This document shows positions 27,031 through 36,063 of a stretch of 56,135 nt of DNA, one piece after another (position 1 is the first letter of the stretch; the number at the start of each line of letters is the position of its first letter). The notes below the pieces were generated by a model, which had not been told where the DNA came from, made no database searches, and was given only the letters and a program-made list of their open reading frames with translations. The position numbers and the translations under genes were made by a program. This DNA comes from Bacteroidales bacterium (lineage in GTDB: Bacteria; Bacteroidota; Bacteroidia; Bacteroidales; ML635J-15), in the NCBI GenBank assembly GCA_016937855.1, contig JAFGVU010000074.1:1-56135 (forward strand). The letters are read 5' to 3'.

Positions 27031-28629
27031 ATGAGATTTTCTAAATTAGTTTTAGCTTTTGTTTTTGTATTTATTTCAAGTTTTACCTTTGCTCAGGACC
27101 TAAACAGTCAGACGCGTAAGTTTAATAAGTTGCTCGCATTAATCGAAATGACTTATGTCGATTCTGTCGATATTGATGAACTTGTGGAGGTTGCAATTAT
27201 TGAAATGCTTAAAGATATGGATCCCCACTCAGTTTATATCAGCTCCGAAGAAATTGAGAAAATGAAAGAGCCTCTCGAAGGCAGTTTCGATGGAATTGGA
27301 ATTCAGTTTCGCCTTATGGAAGATACTTTGGTCGTAGTGGGGGTAATAAGTGGTGGACCGTCTGAGAAAGTAGGTTTGATGACCGGCGACCGAATTATTG
27401 CTGTTGATGATGAAAATATAGCAGGAGTAGGGATTGACAATGCTGGAGTTGCCGAAAGATTAAGAGGTAAAAAAGGAACACAGGTTGTAGTTACCATCAA
27501 AAGACGTAATGTTAAGAAACCTTTGGAGTTTAAAATCATTCGCGATAAAATTCCAATTTATAGTGTCGATGCAAGTTATATCACAGAAAATAATGTTGGA
27601 TATATTAAGCTAAATAGATTTGCCAGATCTACCGAGGAAGAACTTGATTCAGTGTTCCAAAAATTTGAAAATGCCGGAGTAAAAGATATTATTTTAGACT
27701 TGTCAGGAAATACCGGTGGTTATCTCGATAAAGCTGTTAGTTTATGTGATGAATTTATGAAAGAGGATAAACTTATCGTATATACCGAAGGTTCAAAAAT
27801 GCCTCGTACTGAATACAAATCAACAGATAAAGGACGATTCAAAAAAGGAAAACTTGTTGTTATTGTTGATGAAGGGTCTGCTTCTGCTTCGGAAATTGTT
27901 TCGGGTGCTTTGCAGGATTGGGACAGAGCTGTAATAGTTGGACGAAGAACTTTTGGTAAAGGTTTGGTGCAACGCGAAATGATGCTTACTGATGGATCCG
28001 CTGTCAGACTTACAATTGCTCGTTATTATACCCCAACAGGACGATTGATTCAAAAACCTTACGAAGAAGGTTACGACGAATATTCTCAGGATATCGCAAA
28101 CCGATTCTTGCACGGCGAATTCTCTAATGTGGACAGTATTCAGTTTGCCGACTCATTAAAATTTACAACTCTGGTTTACAAAAAAACAGTTTATGGTGGC
28201 GGAGGTATTATGCCCGACGATTTTGTAGCTGTTGATACTACTCTACGATCCGATTATCATGTAGAATTACTTCGCAAAAATATTCTATTTACTTTTGTTT
28301 CAAAATATGTGGATAGAAATCGTGCTAGTTTGAGTGCTCAATATGCTGATGTCCAGTCGTTTAAGTCTGCTTTTGTTGTCGATGATAATCTTCTGGCAGA
28401 ACTTAAAGCCGAGGCTATAGAGGCTGAAATAAATATAGACTCTCTCGCAAAACCAACGCCCGAACAAGATTTATATCTGAAAAATCATCTTAGATCTTTA
28501 ATAGCAGGTGACATCTGGCGCAATAATGAGTTCTGGCAGATTTACAATGAATTTAATCCTTTCTTTAAACATGCCGAAAGTATTATTCTCGACGAAAAAC
28601 TATACAACTCTATGTTAAAGGGAAAATAA
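27031..28629 (+). CDS. S41 family C-terminal processing peptidase (CtpA-like)
   Basis: A 532-residue periplasmic serine protease. After a signal peptide (LAFVFVFISSFTFAQ) come the N-terminal region with MLKDMDPHSVYIS, a PDZ domain (GIGIQFRLMEDTLVVVGVIS; GLMTGDRIIAVDDENI), and the S41 core with DLSGNTGGYLDKAV, the catalytic serine in VDEGSASASEIVSGAL and the catalytic lysine in RRTFGKGLVQ. Such proteases process or degrade envelope proteins by their C-termini. The stop codon overlaps the ATG of pnuC by one base (TAATG), so the protease heads an operon with NAD-salvage genes; that linkage seems positional only. Confidence 0.92.
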   Translation: MRFSKLVLAFVFVFISSFTFAQDLNSQTRKFNKLLALIEMTYVDSVDIDELVEVAIIEMLKDMDPHSVYISSEEIEKMKEPLEGSFDGIGIQFRLMEDTLVVVGVISGGPSEKVGLMTGDRIIAVDDENIAGVGIDNAGVAERLRGKKGTQVVVTIKRRNVKKPLEFKIIRDKIPIYSVDASYITENNVGYIKLNRFARSTEEELDSVFQKFENAGVKDIILDLSGNTGGYLDKAVSLCDEFMKEDKLIVYTEGSKMPRTEYKSTDKGRFKKGKLVVIVDEGSASASEIVSGALQDWDRAVIVGRRTFGKGLVQREMMLTDGSAVRLTIARYYTPTGRLIQKPYEEGYDEYSQDIANRFLHGEFSNVDSIQFADSLKFTTLVYKKTVYGGGGIMPDDFVAVDTTLRSDYHVELLRKNILFTFVSKYVDRNRASLSAQYADVQSFKSAFVVDDNLLAELKAEAIEAEINIDSLAKPTPEQDLYLKNHLRSLIAGDIWRNNEFWQIYNEFNPFFKHAESIILDEKLYNSMLKGK

Positions 28630-29222
28630 TGCCTGTTTTTAATTGGATTGTTGAGAACTGGATTGAGTTGTTTGCAGCTTTATTCGGATTGGTCGGGATA
28701 TTCTTGCAGATTAAACAAAATCATTGGTATTGGCTTACTTCTATTGTGATGGTTAGTTTGTATATCTGGGTGTTTTTTGATGCAGGCTTTTATGCCGACA
28801 TGTCTTTTCAATTTTACTATTTAATTATTAGCATCTATGGATGGTATTTTTGGATAAGCGGAAAAACGAAACTCGAGAACGATAATGTGATAAAAACTTC
28901 GAAACTAAGTGTTAAACAATGGCTCTTTAGCATATTGTTAAGTTTCGTTTTCTTTGGATTTATCCTCTTTATTTTAAAGAAATTTACCGATTCCGCAGTG
29001 CCTGTTGGCGATGCATTTACAACAGCCCTGAGCTTTGTGGCAACATGGTTACTTGCTCGTAAAATTCTTGAAAATTGGCTTTTTTGGATTGTTATAGATG
29101 CTGCATCAACCGGATTGTATATTTACAAAGGATTGTATCCTACCGCAGTTTTATTTACTGTTTTGACAATACTCGCATTTGTTGGCTATTTTAAATGGAA
29201 AAAAGCTTTTGTATATGATTAA
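28629..29222 (+). CDS. pnuC: PnuC-type nicotinamide riboside transporter
   Basis: A 197-residue inner-membrane protein with about seven hydrophobic segments and PnuC features: WIELFAALFGLVGIFLQIK, NHWYWLTSIVMVSLYIWVF, and YYLIISIYGWYFW. Family members take up nicotinamide riboside (or thiamine in PnuT variants). The next gene encodes a NadR-like kinase and overlaps it by 8 bp, which supports nicotinamide riboside as substrate: the kinase would trap it as NMN. Confidence 0.9.
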   Translation: MPVFNWIVENWIELFAALFGLVGIFLQIKQNHWYWLTSIVMVSLYIWVFFDAGFYADMSFQFYYLIISIYGWYFWISGKTKLENDNVIKTSKLSVKQWLFSILLSFVFFGFILFILKKFTDSAVPVGDAFTTALSFVATWLLARKILENWLFWIVIDAASTGLYIYKGLYPTAVLFTVLTILAFVGYFKWKKAFVYD

Positions 29223-29742
29223 CAAAATTAAAATAGTTATTACCGGGCCTGAATCAACAGGAAAATCGACTCTCACCAAACAATTGTCGGAATATTACAA
29301 TGCTGATTGTGTTGCCGAGTTGGCAAGAGAATTTATCGAAAAACTTGGACGAAAATATGCTTTTGATGATGTCTGCGAAATTGCCAAACTACAAATAAAT
29401 GCCGAGCTTAATACACCCAATCAGGATGGTGAAATTGTGTTTTATGATACCGACCTAATCGTAACAAAAATATGGTTTAAACGAGTATTTGATAAAGTGC
29501 CTGATTGGATAGACACTCATTTGCAAAATCATCCTGCGTATTTACATTTGTTGTGCTATCCCGATTTGCCATGGGTTTACGATCCTGTACGAGAAAATCC
29601 GGATAACAGATTAGAGCTTTTTGACGAATACGAATCTGAGATTAAACAACTTGAAATTCAATATCATATTATTACCGGAGTAGGCGAGGAGCGATTTCGA
29701 AATGCTGTAAAGAGTATTGAGAGTTTTTTAGCACTGAAATAA
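29215..29742 (+). CDS. NadR-like nicotinamide riboside kinase (AAA family P-loop)
   Basis: A 175-residue P-loop kinase with Walker A GPESTGKSTLTKQL, the NadR-type VAELAREFIEKLGRKYAFDD region and the FYDTDLIVTKIWF strand. It corresponds to the C-terminal kinase half of NadR; no NMN adenylyltransferase domain is present. The ATG at 29215 overlaps the pnuC stop by 8 bp, implying coupled translation. The longer frame from 29179 lies inside pnuC and is rejected. Inferred role: phosphorylation of nicotinamide riboside in the cytoplasm. Confidence 0.88.
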   Translation: MINKIKIVITGPESTGKSTLTKQLSEYYNADCVAELAREFIEKLGRKYAFDDVCEIAKLQINAELNTPNQDGEIVFYDTDLIVTKIWFKRVFDKVPDWIDTHLQNHPAYLHLLCYPDLPWVYDPVRENPDNRLELFDEYESEIKQLEIQYHIITGVGEERFRNAVKSIESFLALK

Positions 29743-29970
29743 CAATGCTTTTAGGAGAATGTTAATATCTAAAATCACTTTTACAAACGCGAAATTGCTT
29801 AATCATATCTCAATTATGTTGGCATGTTATAAAAGCAGGCACTGATTAGTCGAAATCCTTCTTAAAATCAAAAGCAATTTAAGGCTGTGGGAATAGTTAA
29901 GTGATGTATTATCAATTCAAAATGCAATTATTAAACTAATAATATGATTTCTTCGTGCAATATTCAAATT
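29743..29970. other. Gap with no recognised feature
   Basis: AT-rich DNA between the NadR-like gene and the 32-bp-period array. No ORF, RNA gene or strong hairpin was seen. Confidence 0.4.
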
Positions 29971-30048
29971 TATACTTTAAATTTGCATTGTAAAATTAAA
30001 GTTGTACTTTAAATTTGCACTGTATTATTAAACTTATACTTTAAAATT
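29971..30048 (+). repeat. Array of 16-bp repeats at exact 32-bp period, upstream of the AAA/DUF4143 gene
   Basis: Copies start at 29971 (TATACTTTAAATTTGC), 30003 (TGTACTTTAAATTTGC) and 30035 (TATACTTTAAAATT, interrupted). Spacers are 16 bp and unrelated. The third copy is split by the IS; removing the IS and one target duplication gives TATACTTTAAAATTGT followed immediately by the ATG of the ATPase gene at 31299. A fourth upstream copy is not evident. Confidence 0.82.
30040..30048 (+). repeat. Left 9-bp target-site duplication of the IS
   Basis: TTTAAAATT directly precedes the left end of the element and is identical to 31288-31296. It lies within the third array repeat. Confidence 0.88.
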
Positions 30049-31140
30049 CTAAGTACATGACAAAAAATTGCAACATAATTTGAATTTTTCAAGATTATTG
30101 CTAAAAATCAGATTTGCCAAGTAATCTAGCCCATATTTAAATAAGGATTTTGCTTTTCTTTTGTGTTTTTTTATTTTTATAGGAACAGTTTTATTTAAAA
30201 ATATTCCGGTTTTATATGCCCAGACATAAGCAATAAGTACCAAAGCTAATAACTTTTCAATTCTTTCAGGGTCTTTTAGATGCGTATCTTCAATGTTAAA
30301 TCCGCTTGACTTTAAAGCCCTAAAGGCTGTTTCTATTTGCCATCTTTGTTTATATGTGCTTTGAGCAAGGTTTTGACTTTCAAAAGAAACGATTATTTGT
30401 AATTATGGTTTACCTTCTTTACTTTTTGCCAATGATCCAGAAATAAAACATTTTTGTTTTCCAATATAAAACGCATGTCTGTAATAATCTGATTGGTTGC
30501 ATTTCAGATGACTAAAAAGCCTTGATACATTGTATTTTCTCTGATTCTTTTTATTGAATGCAATGAAATTATTGCGTATCCTAACATGATATTTTATTTT
30601 GTTTGTATTCAAATATTTCATCCATTGCTCACCAATAAATTCTCTGTCAGCCAAAAGGAATTTTATAGAGTCTTTACCAAATAAGTTTATGTAGTGATTC
30701 ATAAGATTTATTCTTTCTTTAGTTGATGAATTTCCAAATTTTGGCAGTAGCTTAAATAGTATTGGAAATGCGACACCGTCGTAAACTATTGCAATGACAA
30801 GAAAGTTGATATTCGTTTGCCCAAACTTCCAATTTGTCCTATCCATTGCTAAACTATATGGAGGGTCATGTGGTAGTAACGAATAAATCAATTTTGCAAT
30901 TAGGTCAAGATCTAATTTAAACTCAGAAATAAAACGTTGAATACGCCTTAATGATGAATCTACTTTTGCTGTATGATCAAAGTATATAGCTAACTTCTCG
31001 AAACAAACAGTCTGTGCTGAACATAAAGCAGTTATAAATAGTCCAATAAATTTTATTCTTGCTAGATTTAAACTTTTTCCAAAGATACTTATCAATGTGT
31101 CATTTAAAATGCTAATTTTACTTTCAACTTTGGTAGTCAT
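30049..31140 (-). pseudogene. IS4 family DDE transposase with an in-frame stop
   Basis: The reading frame from ATG 31140 (MTTKVESKIS) runs to the TAG at 30049-30051 and would encode 363 residues, broken only by a TAA at 30403-30405. Upstream of the stop are both catalytic aspartates (SLAMDRTNWKFG; FLLADREFIGEQW). Downstream, in the same frame, is the IS4 signature Y-x2-R-x3-E-x6-K (YKQRWQIETAFRALK), which holds the catalytic glutamate. The truncated product therefore lacks the glutamate and should be inactive unless the stop is read through. An apparent further extension starts at a TTG at 31203. Confidence 0.88.
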
Positions 31141-31287
31141 ATACGTTAGTTTTAGACGTGAGAATTTATTATCTAACGTATTGATTGCCAGAGTTTTATG
31201 CAAGTAATTTGTTTGTTATTTGTTAATAGTAGATTGTTGATAATTATTTGATTATCAGAAAATTAAGAATTTTTGTCATGTACTAAG
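30049..31287. mobile_element. IS4-like insertion sequence, 1239 bp
   Basis: The ends are inverted repeats: CTAAGTACATGACAAAAA on the left and, read inward from the right, CTTAGTACATGACAAAAA (one mismatch). A perfect 9-bp direct repeat TTTAAAATT flanks the element (30040-30048 and 31288-31296), so the boundaries are well supported. It carries one DDE transposase on the minus strand, which has an internal stop. The intact ends and target duplication point to a fairly recent insertion. It landed in the last upstream repeat of an AAA ATPase gene, 11 bp from the start codon. Confidence 0.92.
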
Positions 31288-31296
31288 TTTAAAATT
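31288..31296 (+). repeat. Right 9-bp target-site duplication of the IS
   Basis: TTTAAAATT follows the right inverted repeat. The ATG of the disrupted ATPase gene begins two bases later. Confidence 0.88.
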
Positions 31297-31298
31297 GT

Positions 31299-32443
31299 AT
31301 GTATTTAAGAAAACAAATATTTGAAGGATTAGAAAAGGAATCATGCTTTTTTTGGGGTGCTCGACAAACCGGTAAAACTACATTGTTAAAGCAAATGTTT
31401 CCCGATTCAATTTATATTGATTTCTTGATTAATTCTGAGTTTTTACGTTTTAGTAGCAATACGGATTTGTTGAGAGAAGTAGTCGAAGCAAATAATAGCG
31501 ACAAGCCTGTAATAATTGATGAAGTTCAACGTTTGCCGGAATTGTTAAACGAAGTTCATTGGTTAATTGTGAACAAAGGTACGCAGTTTATTTTAAGCGG
31601 TTCTAGTCCGCAAAAATAATCAGAGCAGGAGTAAATTTATTGGGCGGTAGAGCTTTACGCTATGAACTTTATCCATTGGTGTATTCTGAAATTGATAATT
31701 TTAATCTAAAAAAGGTTCTAAGTTGGGGAAGTTTACCGCGACACTATTTGTCCGAGAATCCCAAAAAACTTCTGTCTGCGTATATTGGCTCTTACTTGCG
31801 TGATGAAATTATTGCAGAGGCTAAACTGCGAAATATTACAGCTTTTACTAAATTTCTCGAATCTGCTGCTTTTTCAAATGGTGAAATTGTAAATTATTCA
31901 AATATGGCTACCGATTGCGGTGTTAGCTCTGTAACTGTTAAGGAATATTTCGGCATTTTAGAAGATACTCTTATCGGACGATTTGTACCTGCTTATACAA
32001 AAAAAGCTAAAAGACGTATTGTAAGTTCTCCAAAATTCTATTTTTTTGATATAGGTGTTGCAAATTTCCTGCACAAACTTAATGGAGTTGTCGAAAAAAC
32101 TGAAGCTTATGGCAAGGCTTTGGAACATCTTGTTTATCTTGAGATGTACGCTTATTGCAAATACAATGATTTAGATTATGAAATTTCTTATTGGCGAACA
32201 TCTGCTCAAACAGAAGTGGATTTTGTTGTTGGTAATGCCGAAATTGCAATAGAAGTAAAAGCTGCTGACAATGTTCAAAACAAACATTTAAGAGGATTGA
32301 AACAATTTGCTGATGATTATCAGCCTAAAAGATCTATTGTTGTAAGCACAGATAAATATTACCGAAAGAGTGATAATATTGAAATGATGCATATAGAATA
32401 TTTTTTAAATGAACTTTGGAACAATAGAATTATAAATAGCTAA
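31299..32443 (+). pseudogene. AAA ATPase with DUF4143 domain, frameshifted
   Basis: The first part (31299-31619) has a Walker A motif WGARQTGKTTLLKQ, Walker B PVIIDEVQRLPEL and sensor LSGSSPQK, then stops. The second part continues in another frame as IIRAGVNLLGGRALRYELYP, the normal continuation in this family, and runs to 32443. One extra A in the run of five A at about 31612-31616 would restore the frame. The C-terminal half has the DUF4143 features, including the PD-(D/E)xK-like TEVDFVVGNAEIAIEVKAAD. Such ATPases are common in prokaryotes with unclear roles. The IS sits just upstream, so expression was probably lost first; slippage on the A run cannot be excluded. Confidence 0.85.
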
Positions 32444-32604
32444 AAATATAATCATGATTTCGTTTCGATAAACACACTAAGACTATTTCAGTAGTTAAAA
32501 TAGAATTTTTGATAAGAATTTTTACAAAATTGTTCAATCGATTTTCGATTTTTTGTATATTGCAATTTTGTATATAATATCAATTGAAGAAAACACTATT
32601 TTAC

Positions 32605-33072
32605 ATGGAAAAATACTTAAACCAACTTATTGAGGATCTTGCAAAAGCAGAGGCAAATCCCACTCCGGAACCCGATTTTGGAACAACTTATAAAGAGTTC
32701 GAGAAGATGATGTTGGAAATCGAAAAAGGAGAACTGATTTCATCCAAAGAAATGCTAAATGTGAGTTACGAAGAATTGCCTCCCGCAAAAATGCTTACCC
32801 CTGAACAGATCGACAAACTGTTAAATGCTATTTTTAATGCACTAGAAGCCAAAGGTACAGATATTAGTGTTCCAAGTGGAAATGCCCCACAAGAAGTAAT
32901 ATACGAAGCAATCCGCGAACACTTCCAAGAGGGGTTTCGTGTTATTCCTGGTTGGACAATTGATTTCTGTAGTGGCTGCTGCGAATGTTGTCACTTTGAG
33001 AACTATTGCGATACAAACAAAGAAGAATGGTTACCTGATGATTTTAAAAATGATAACGAAAGTCTGTCATAA
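32605..33072 (+). CDS. Small acidic protein with C-terminal cysteine cluster
   Basis: A 155-residue cytoplasmic protein, acidic and largely helical, starting MEKYLNQLIEDLAKAEA. Near the C-terminus is a dense cysteine group, DFCSGCCECCHFENYC, which could bind zinc or an Fe-S cluster. I recognise no named family, although the layout resembles conserved hypothetical proteins of Bacteroidota. ATG 32605 is preferred to a TTG at 32584. It stands alone between the broken ATPase and comEC. Confidence 0.65.
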   Translation: MEKYLNQLIEDLAKAEANPTPEPDFGTTYKEFEKMMLEIEKGELISSKEMLNVSYEELPPAKMLTPEQIDKLLNAIFNALEAKGTDISVPSGNAPQEVIYEAIREHFQEGFRVIPGWTIDFCSGCCECCHFENYCDTNKEEWLPDDFKNDNESLS

Positions 33073-33210
33073 ACCGGATTTATACCAATTTATATCTGGT
33101 GTTTTGATATTATATAAATCTGCATCTAGGCAACCTATTTGTAAACCGTATATCAATCAACTTGTGCAAGGCGTGGCGGTTGAGTATAAAAAACCGTAAA
33201 GAATCCAGAC

Positions 33211-33266
33211 TTTACATTGCCAACAAAAACCTTTATCGTGATACAAAATAAATCAGGCAATGTAAA
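33211..33266. repeat. 11-bp perfect inverted repeat with 34-bp loop
   Basis: TTTACATTGCC at 33211-33221 and GGCAATGTAAA at 33256-33266. It lies between convergent genes but has no U tract, so it is not a typical terminator. It may be a dyad binding site or the remains of a small mobile element. Confidence 0.5.
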
Positions 33267-33303
33267 CGTCAATGAAAAGAAAAATAAACTATTTGCTTTT
33301 TTT

Positions 33304-35433
33304 TCAACCTCCAACAACAAACGCACCTTTTTCTTGAACGTTGTGTATGTTGAGATTTAGTGTATCATTTTCGGTCAGCCATTCATCTATACGATAATAA
33401 CTGTTACTTCCATCAATAATAATGGTGTCAAATTCAAAAACATCAATTAAATCACTAAGTTTTGTCGGAGAGTTGTTCGATAGTATGATATAATCCAATT
33501 TTGTCTTTTCTTCATAATCATATACAGCCGGGAAAAAATTATTATCCGCAATAAAAATCCTTAAATCGTCAAATCCTATAAAACCTTTTTTGTAAAAAAC
33601 CGACTGATTGTCGATCACGGCAACATTGCTTAAGACTGACTGATAAGTTGGAGAAATATCAATATACTTCTCTCGGTCGAGACCTTTTTTTAGCCAATTG
33701 TTTTTAGCCGTAAACTCGATCTGTTTGTTTGCAACCGAATCGATGTTTGCAAATAGAATATTGTCTTTGCCTTCGATGATATTTATTGCCGTAATTTTGT
33801 TGATATTATAAACAATAACATATTTTTGCTCTTTTGATTCGATATCTTGAAAAAGATTTATTGCCGAAAAAACAATAACAAAACTGATGGCTGCAAACAA
33901 GTGCTTATATTTTTTTGTGTTAAAAAAGAAAACTGCGAATAAAATTATTGCTCCATATAGCACAAATAGCTGCAATCCACTTATATAAATGTTTTCGCTA
34001 ACTGAAAATGGCAACGACTCTATGCCTTTGCTTAAAAAATTCATCGATTTTACCGATAATGCGAGTAGCTTGATAATAAATGGGGCAAAAAATCCTAAAC
34101 CCGAAAAAATAAATGCTAATATACACAACCAAATTGCAATCGTAGAGAGTGGAATCAGTAAATAATTTGCTAATATAAAATAGTTTGAAAACTGATGAAA
34201 ATAAAATAGTCCTAATGGAGCGGTAGCAATTTGTGCAGCTACCGAAACAGCTGTTAGCGACCAAACTTTATCAATCCACTTGTTTTTTACCTTAAATATT
34301 TCATAGATCTTTGGATATAATAATATTATGCCAATTACAGCAGCATAAGACAGTTGAAAACCAATATTTGTTATGCTTAATGGATTGATAATCAGCAAAA
34401 TAAAAGCAGAAATGGCAATTGCATTTAGCGAACCTGACGGGCGTTTCTGTATATTGCCCAAAGCAATTATGCTAAACATCAGAGCAGCACGGCTAACCGA
34501 TGGAGAAAGTCCGGTGAGTGTTGCATAGAGCCATATAAAAATGATAATTAGAGCTGTTTTTATGTATTTTAGTTTGTCTGATTTTAGAAAAGAAAAAATG
34601 AAAACTAAAATCCCATAAATAATCCCTACGTGCAAACCCGAAACAGCAAGTATGTGCATTGCCCCCGATGATGAGTAGGAGTGGCGTATCTCATCGCTTA
34701 GTTTGTCTTTGTAACCAAGTGCAAGTGCAGAAATAACCGCTAATTCGTCGTCACTCAGTCCGTTTTTTTCAAGATTGGATATTAGGGTTTGTCTAAAATT
34801 AAGCAGTTTCATTTTGATGTCGAATCCCGGTTCGTTTTGTAGTATTTGCCAATCGTCGCCGGCAATAAAATCAGAACTGTAAATCAAGTTGTAAGTAAGA
34901 TATTTTTTGTAATCAAACTCTTCGGGATTGCCTTTGTTTTCGATTTCTGAAAGTTGTGGACTGAAAATTATTTTGTTTCCTGCTTTAAGATTTTGCGAAC
35001 GCTCATCATTTTCGATATAAAGCAATGTTTTTCCACTAGCCGATTGCCAGGTGTTATCATTTTTTACCGCAATGATATTGAGGTTTAATTTTGTAGTTTT
35101 GTCAGATATTTTTGGGTCTTCGCTGATTTCTCCAATTATGTAACCGCTGTATGAATTCAGATTTTCGTCACTATTATGACTAGTATATAGAGTTGTGATT
35201 AGCACGCCAAAACTTACTAATGTAAAATTAATAAGCAGTCCTTTTGCTAAACTAAGTGTGTAATTATCGAAAAGATGCAGAGCAATATTTGCAAGAATCA
35301 GGCAAATTGTAATTATTAAAAAAGGCTTTGATAGAGGTTCAAAAATAATTGCCAGAATAATTCCTAGCATAAAAGCTATAGTTATCCTGACAAAAGGATA
35401 TTTTCTGATCTCCTCTATCAGACTAAAATTCAT
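33304..35433 (-). CDS. ComEC/Rec2 family competence/internalisation protein
   Basis: A 709-residue polytopic membrane protein thought to form the channel for DNA uptake. The N-terminus has three hydrophobic segments and a DUF4131-type domain (about 30-190). The Competence domain follows with the hallmark SSGAMHILAVSGLHVGIIYG and TGLSPSVSRAALMFSIIALG, then several more membrane segments. The last 200 residues are soluble but lack the HxHxDH metal-binding motif of the metallo-beta-lactamase domain found in many ComEC proteins. It follows a TPR lipoprotein gene by 4 bp. Confidence 0.9.
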   Translation of the reverse strand: MNFSLIEEIRKYPFVRITIAFMLGIILAIIFEPLSKPFLIITICLILANIALHLFDNYTLSLAKGLLINFTLVSFGVLITTLYTSHNSDENLNSYSGYIIGEISEDPKISDKTTKLNLNIIAVKNDNTWQSASGKTLLYIENDERSQNLKAGNKIIFSPQLSEIENKGNPEEFDYKKYLTYNLIYSSDFIAGDDWQILQNEPGFDIKMKLLNFRQTLISNLEKNGLSDDELAVISALALGYKDKLSDEIRHSYSSSGAMHILAVSGLHVGIIYGILVFIFSFLKSDKLKYIKTALIIIFIWLYATLTGLSPSVSRAALMFSIIALGNIQKRPSGSLNAIAISAFILLIINPLSITNIGFQLSYAAVIGIILLYPKIYEIFKVKNKWIDKVWSLTAVSVAAQIATAPLGLFYFHQFSNYFILANYLLIPLSTIAIWLCILAFIFSGLGFFAPFIIKLLALSVKSMNFLSKGIESLPFSVSENIYISGLQLFVLYGAIILFAVFFFNTKKYKHLFAAISFVIVFSAINLFQDIESKEQKYVIVYNINKITAINIIEGKDNILFANIDSVANKQIEFTAKNNWLKKGLDREKYIDISPTYQSVLSNVAVIDNQSVFYKKGFIGFDDLRIFIADNNFFPAVYDYEEKTKLDYIILSNNSPTKLSDLIDVFEFDTIIIDGSNSYYRIDEWLTENDTLNLNIHNVQEKGAFVVGG

Positions 35434-35437
35434 AACA

Positions 35438-35974
35438 TTATTCGTATTTGTTAATGTCTTCGAAGATATCGACTAATTGTTCGTCGCTAATTCCTAAAAA
35501 CATTAGAGCAGCTTCTGCATCTTTAACAAATGTATGCTCGGGGTATTCTTCTACATATTTTGTGTAAAAGATTCGTGCTTTTTCGTAATCCCCAATATAA
35601 TTATCATACACAAAACCTTTCATAAAGATAACAGTAGGGTATTTTGGATAATCAGTGTAGTCTGTTTCTATTTGCGTTAGATATCTTACGGAATTGTGGG
35701 GTTGAGAAAAATTCATTGCAATTTCCGAAGCTTTAAAAAGATACTCGGGGCAAAGACTGTCCTGCGGATAATTTTCGACGTAATTTAGATATTTGTCAAC
35801 CATTTCCAGAGCCTTATCTTTGTCAGGTTCGATGTCGTCAAATAAATCTTCTTCAAAATCGCTAATTTCTTTTGAGAGTTTTTGTTGTTCTGTTAACTCT
35901 TGTGGCTGGTTGTTTTTACAAGAAAATGTAAATAACCCGATAACAATAAAAAGGAAAATAAGAGTTCTGTTCAT
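35438..35974 (-). CDS. TPR-containing lipoprotein (BamD-like)
   Basis: A 178-residue protein with a lipoprotein signal (LIFLFIVIGLFTFSC) followed by helical repeats of TPR type (KYLNYVENYPQDSLCPEYLF; ARIFYTKYVEEYPEHTFVKD). The pattern resembles BamD/YbgF-type proteins but it is shorter, so an outer-membrane assembly role is only a suggestion. ATG 35974 is used; a TTG lies six bases upstream. comEC starts 4 bp downstream, so the two are translated from one message. Confidence 0.7.
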   Translation of the reverse strand: MNRTLIFLFIVIGLFTFSCKNNQPQELTEQQKLSKEISDFEEDLFDDIEPDKDKALEMVDKYLNYVENYPQDSLCPEYLFKASEIAMNFSQPHNSVRYLTQIETDYTDYPKYPTVIFMKGFVYDNYIGDYEKARIFYTKYVEEYPEHTFVKDAEAALMFLGISDEQLVDIFEDINKYE

Positions 35975-36063
35975 ATTCAAAATAATTTTACTTTTAAGAA
36001 TCCAAAAATAGTAAAAAAAACAATATTCAACTATGATAATTCCGAAACAACAAAGTCTAATTA

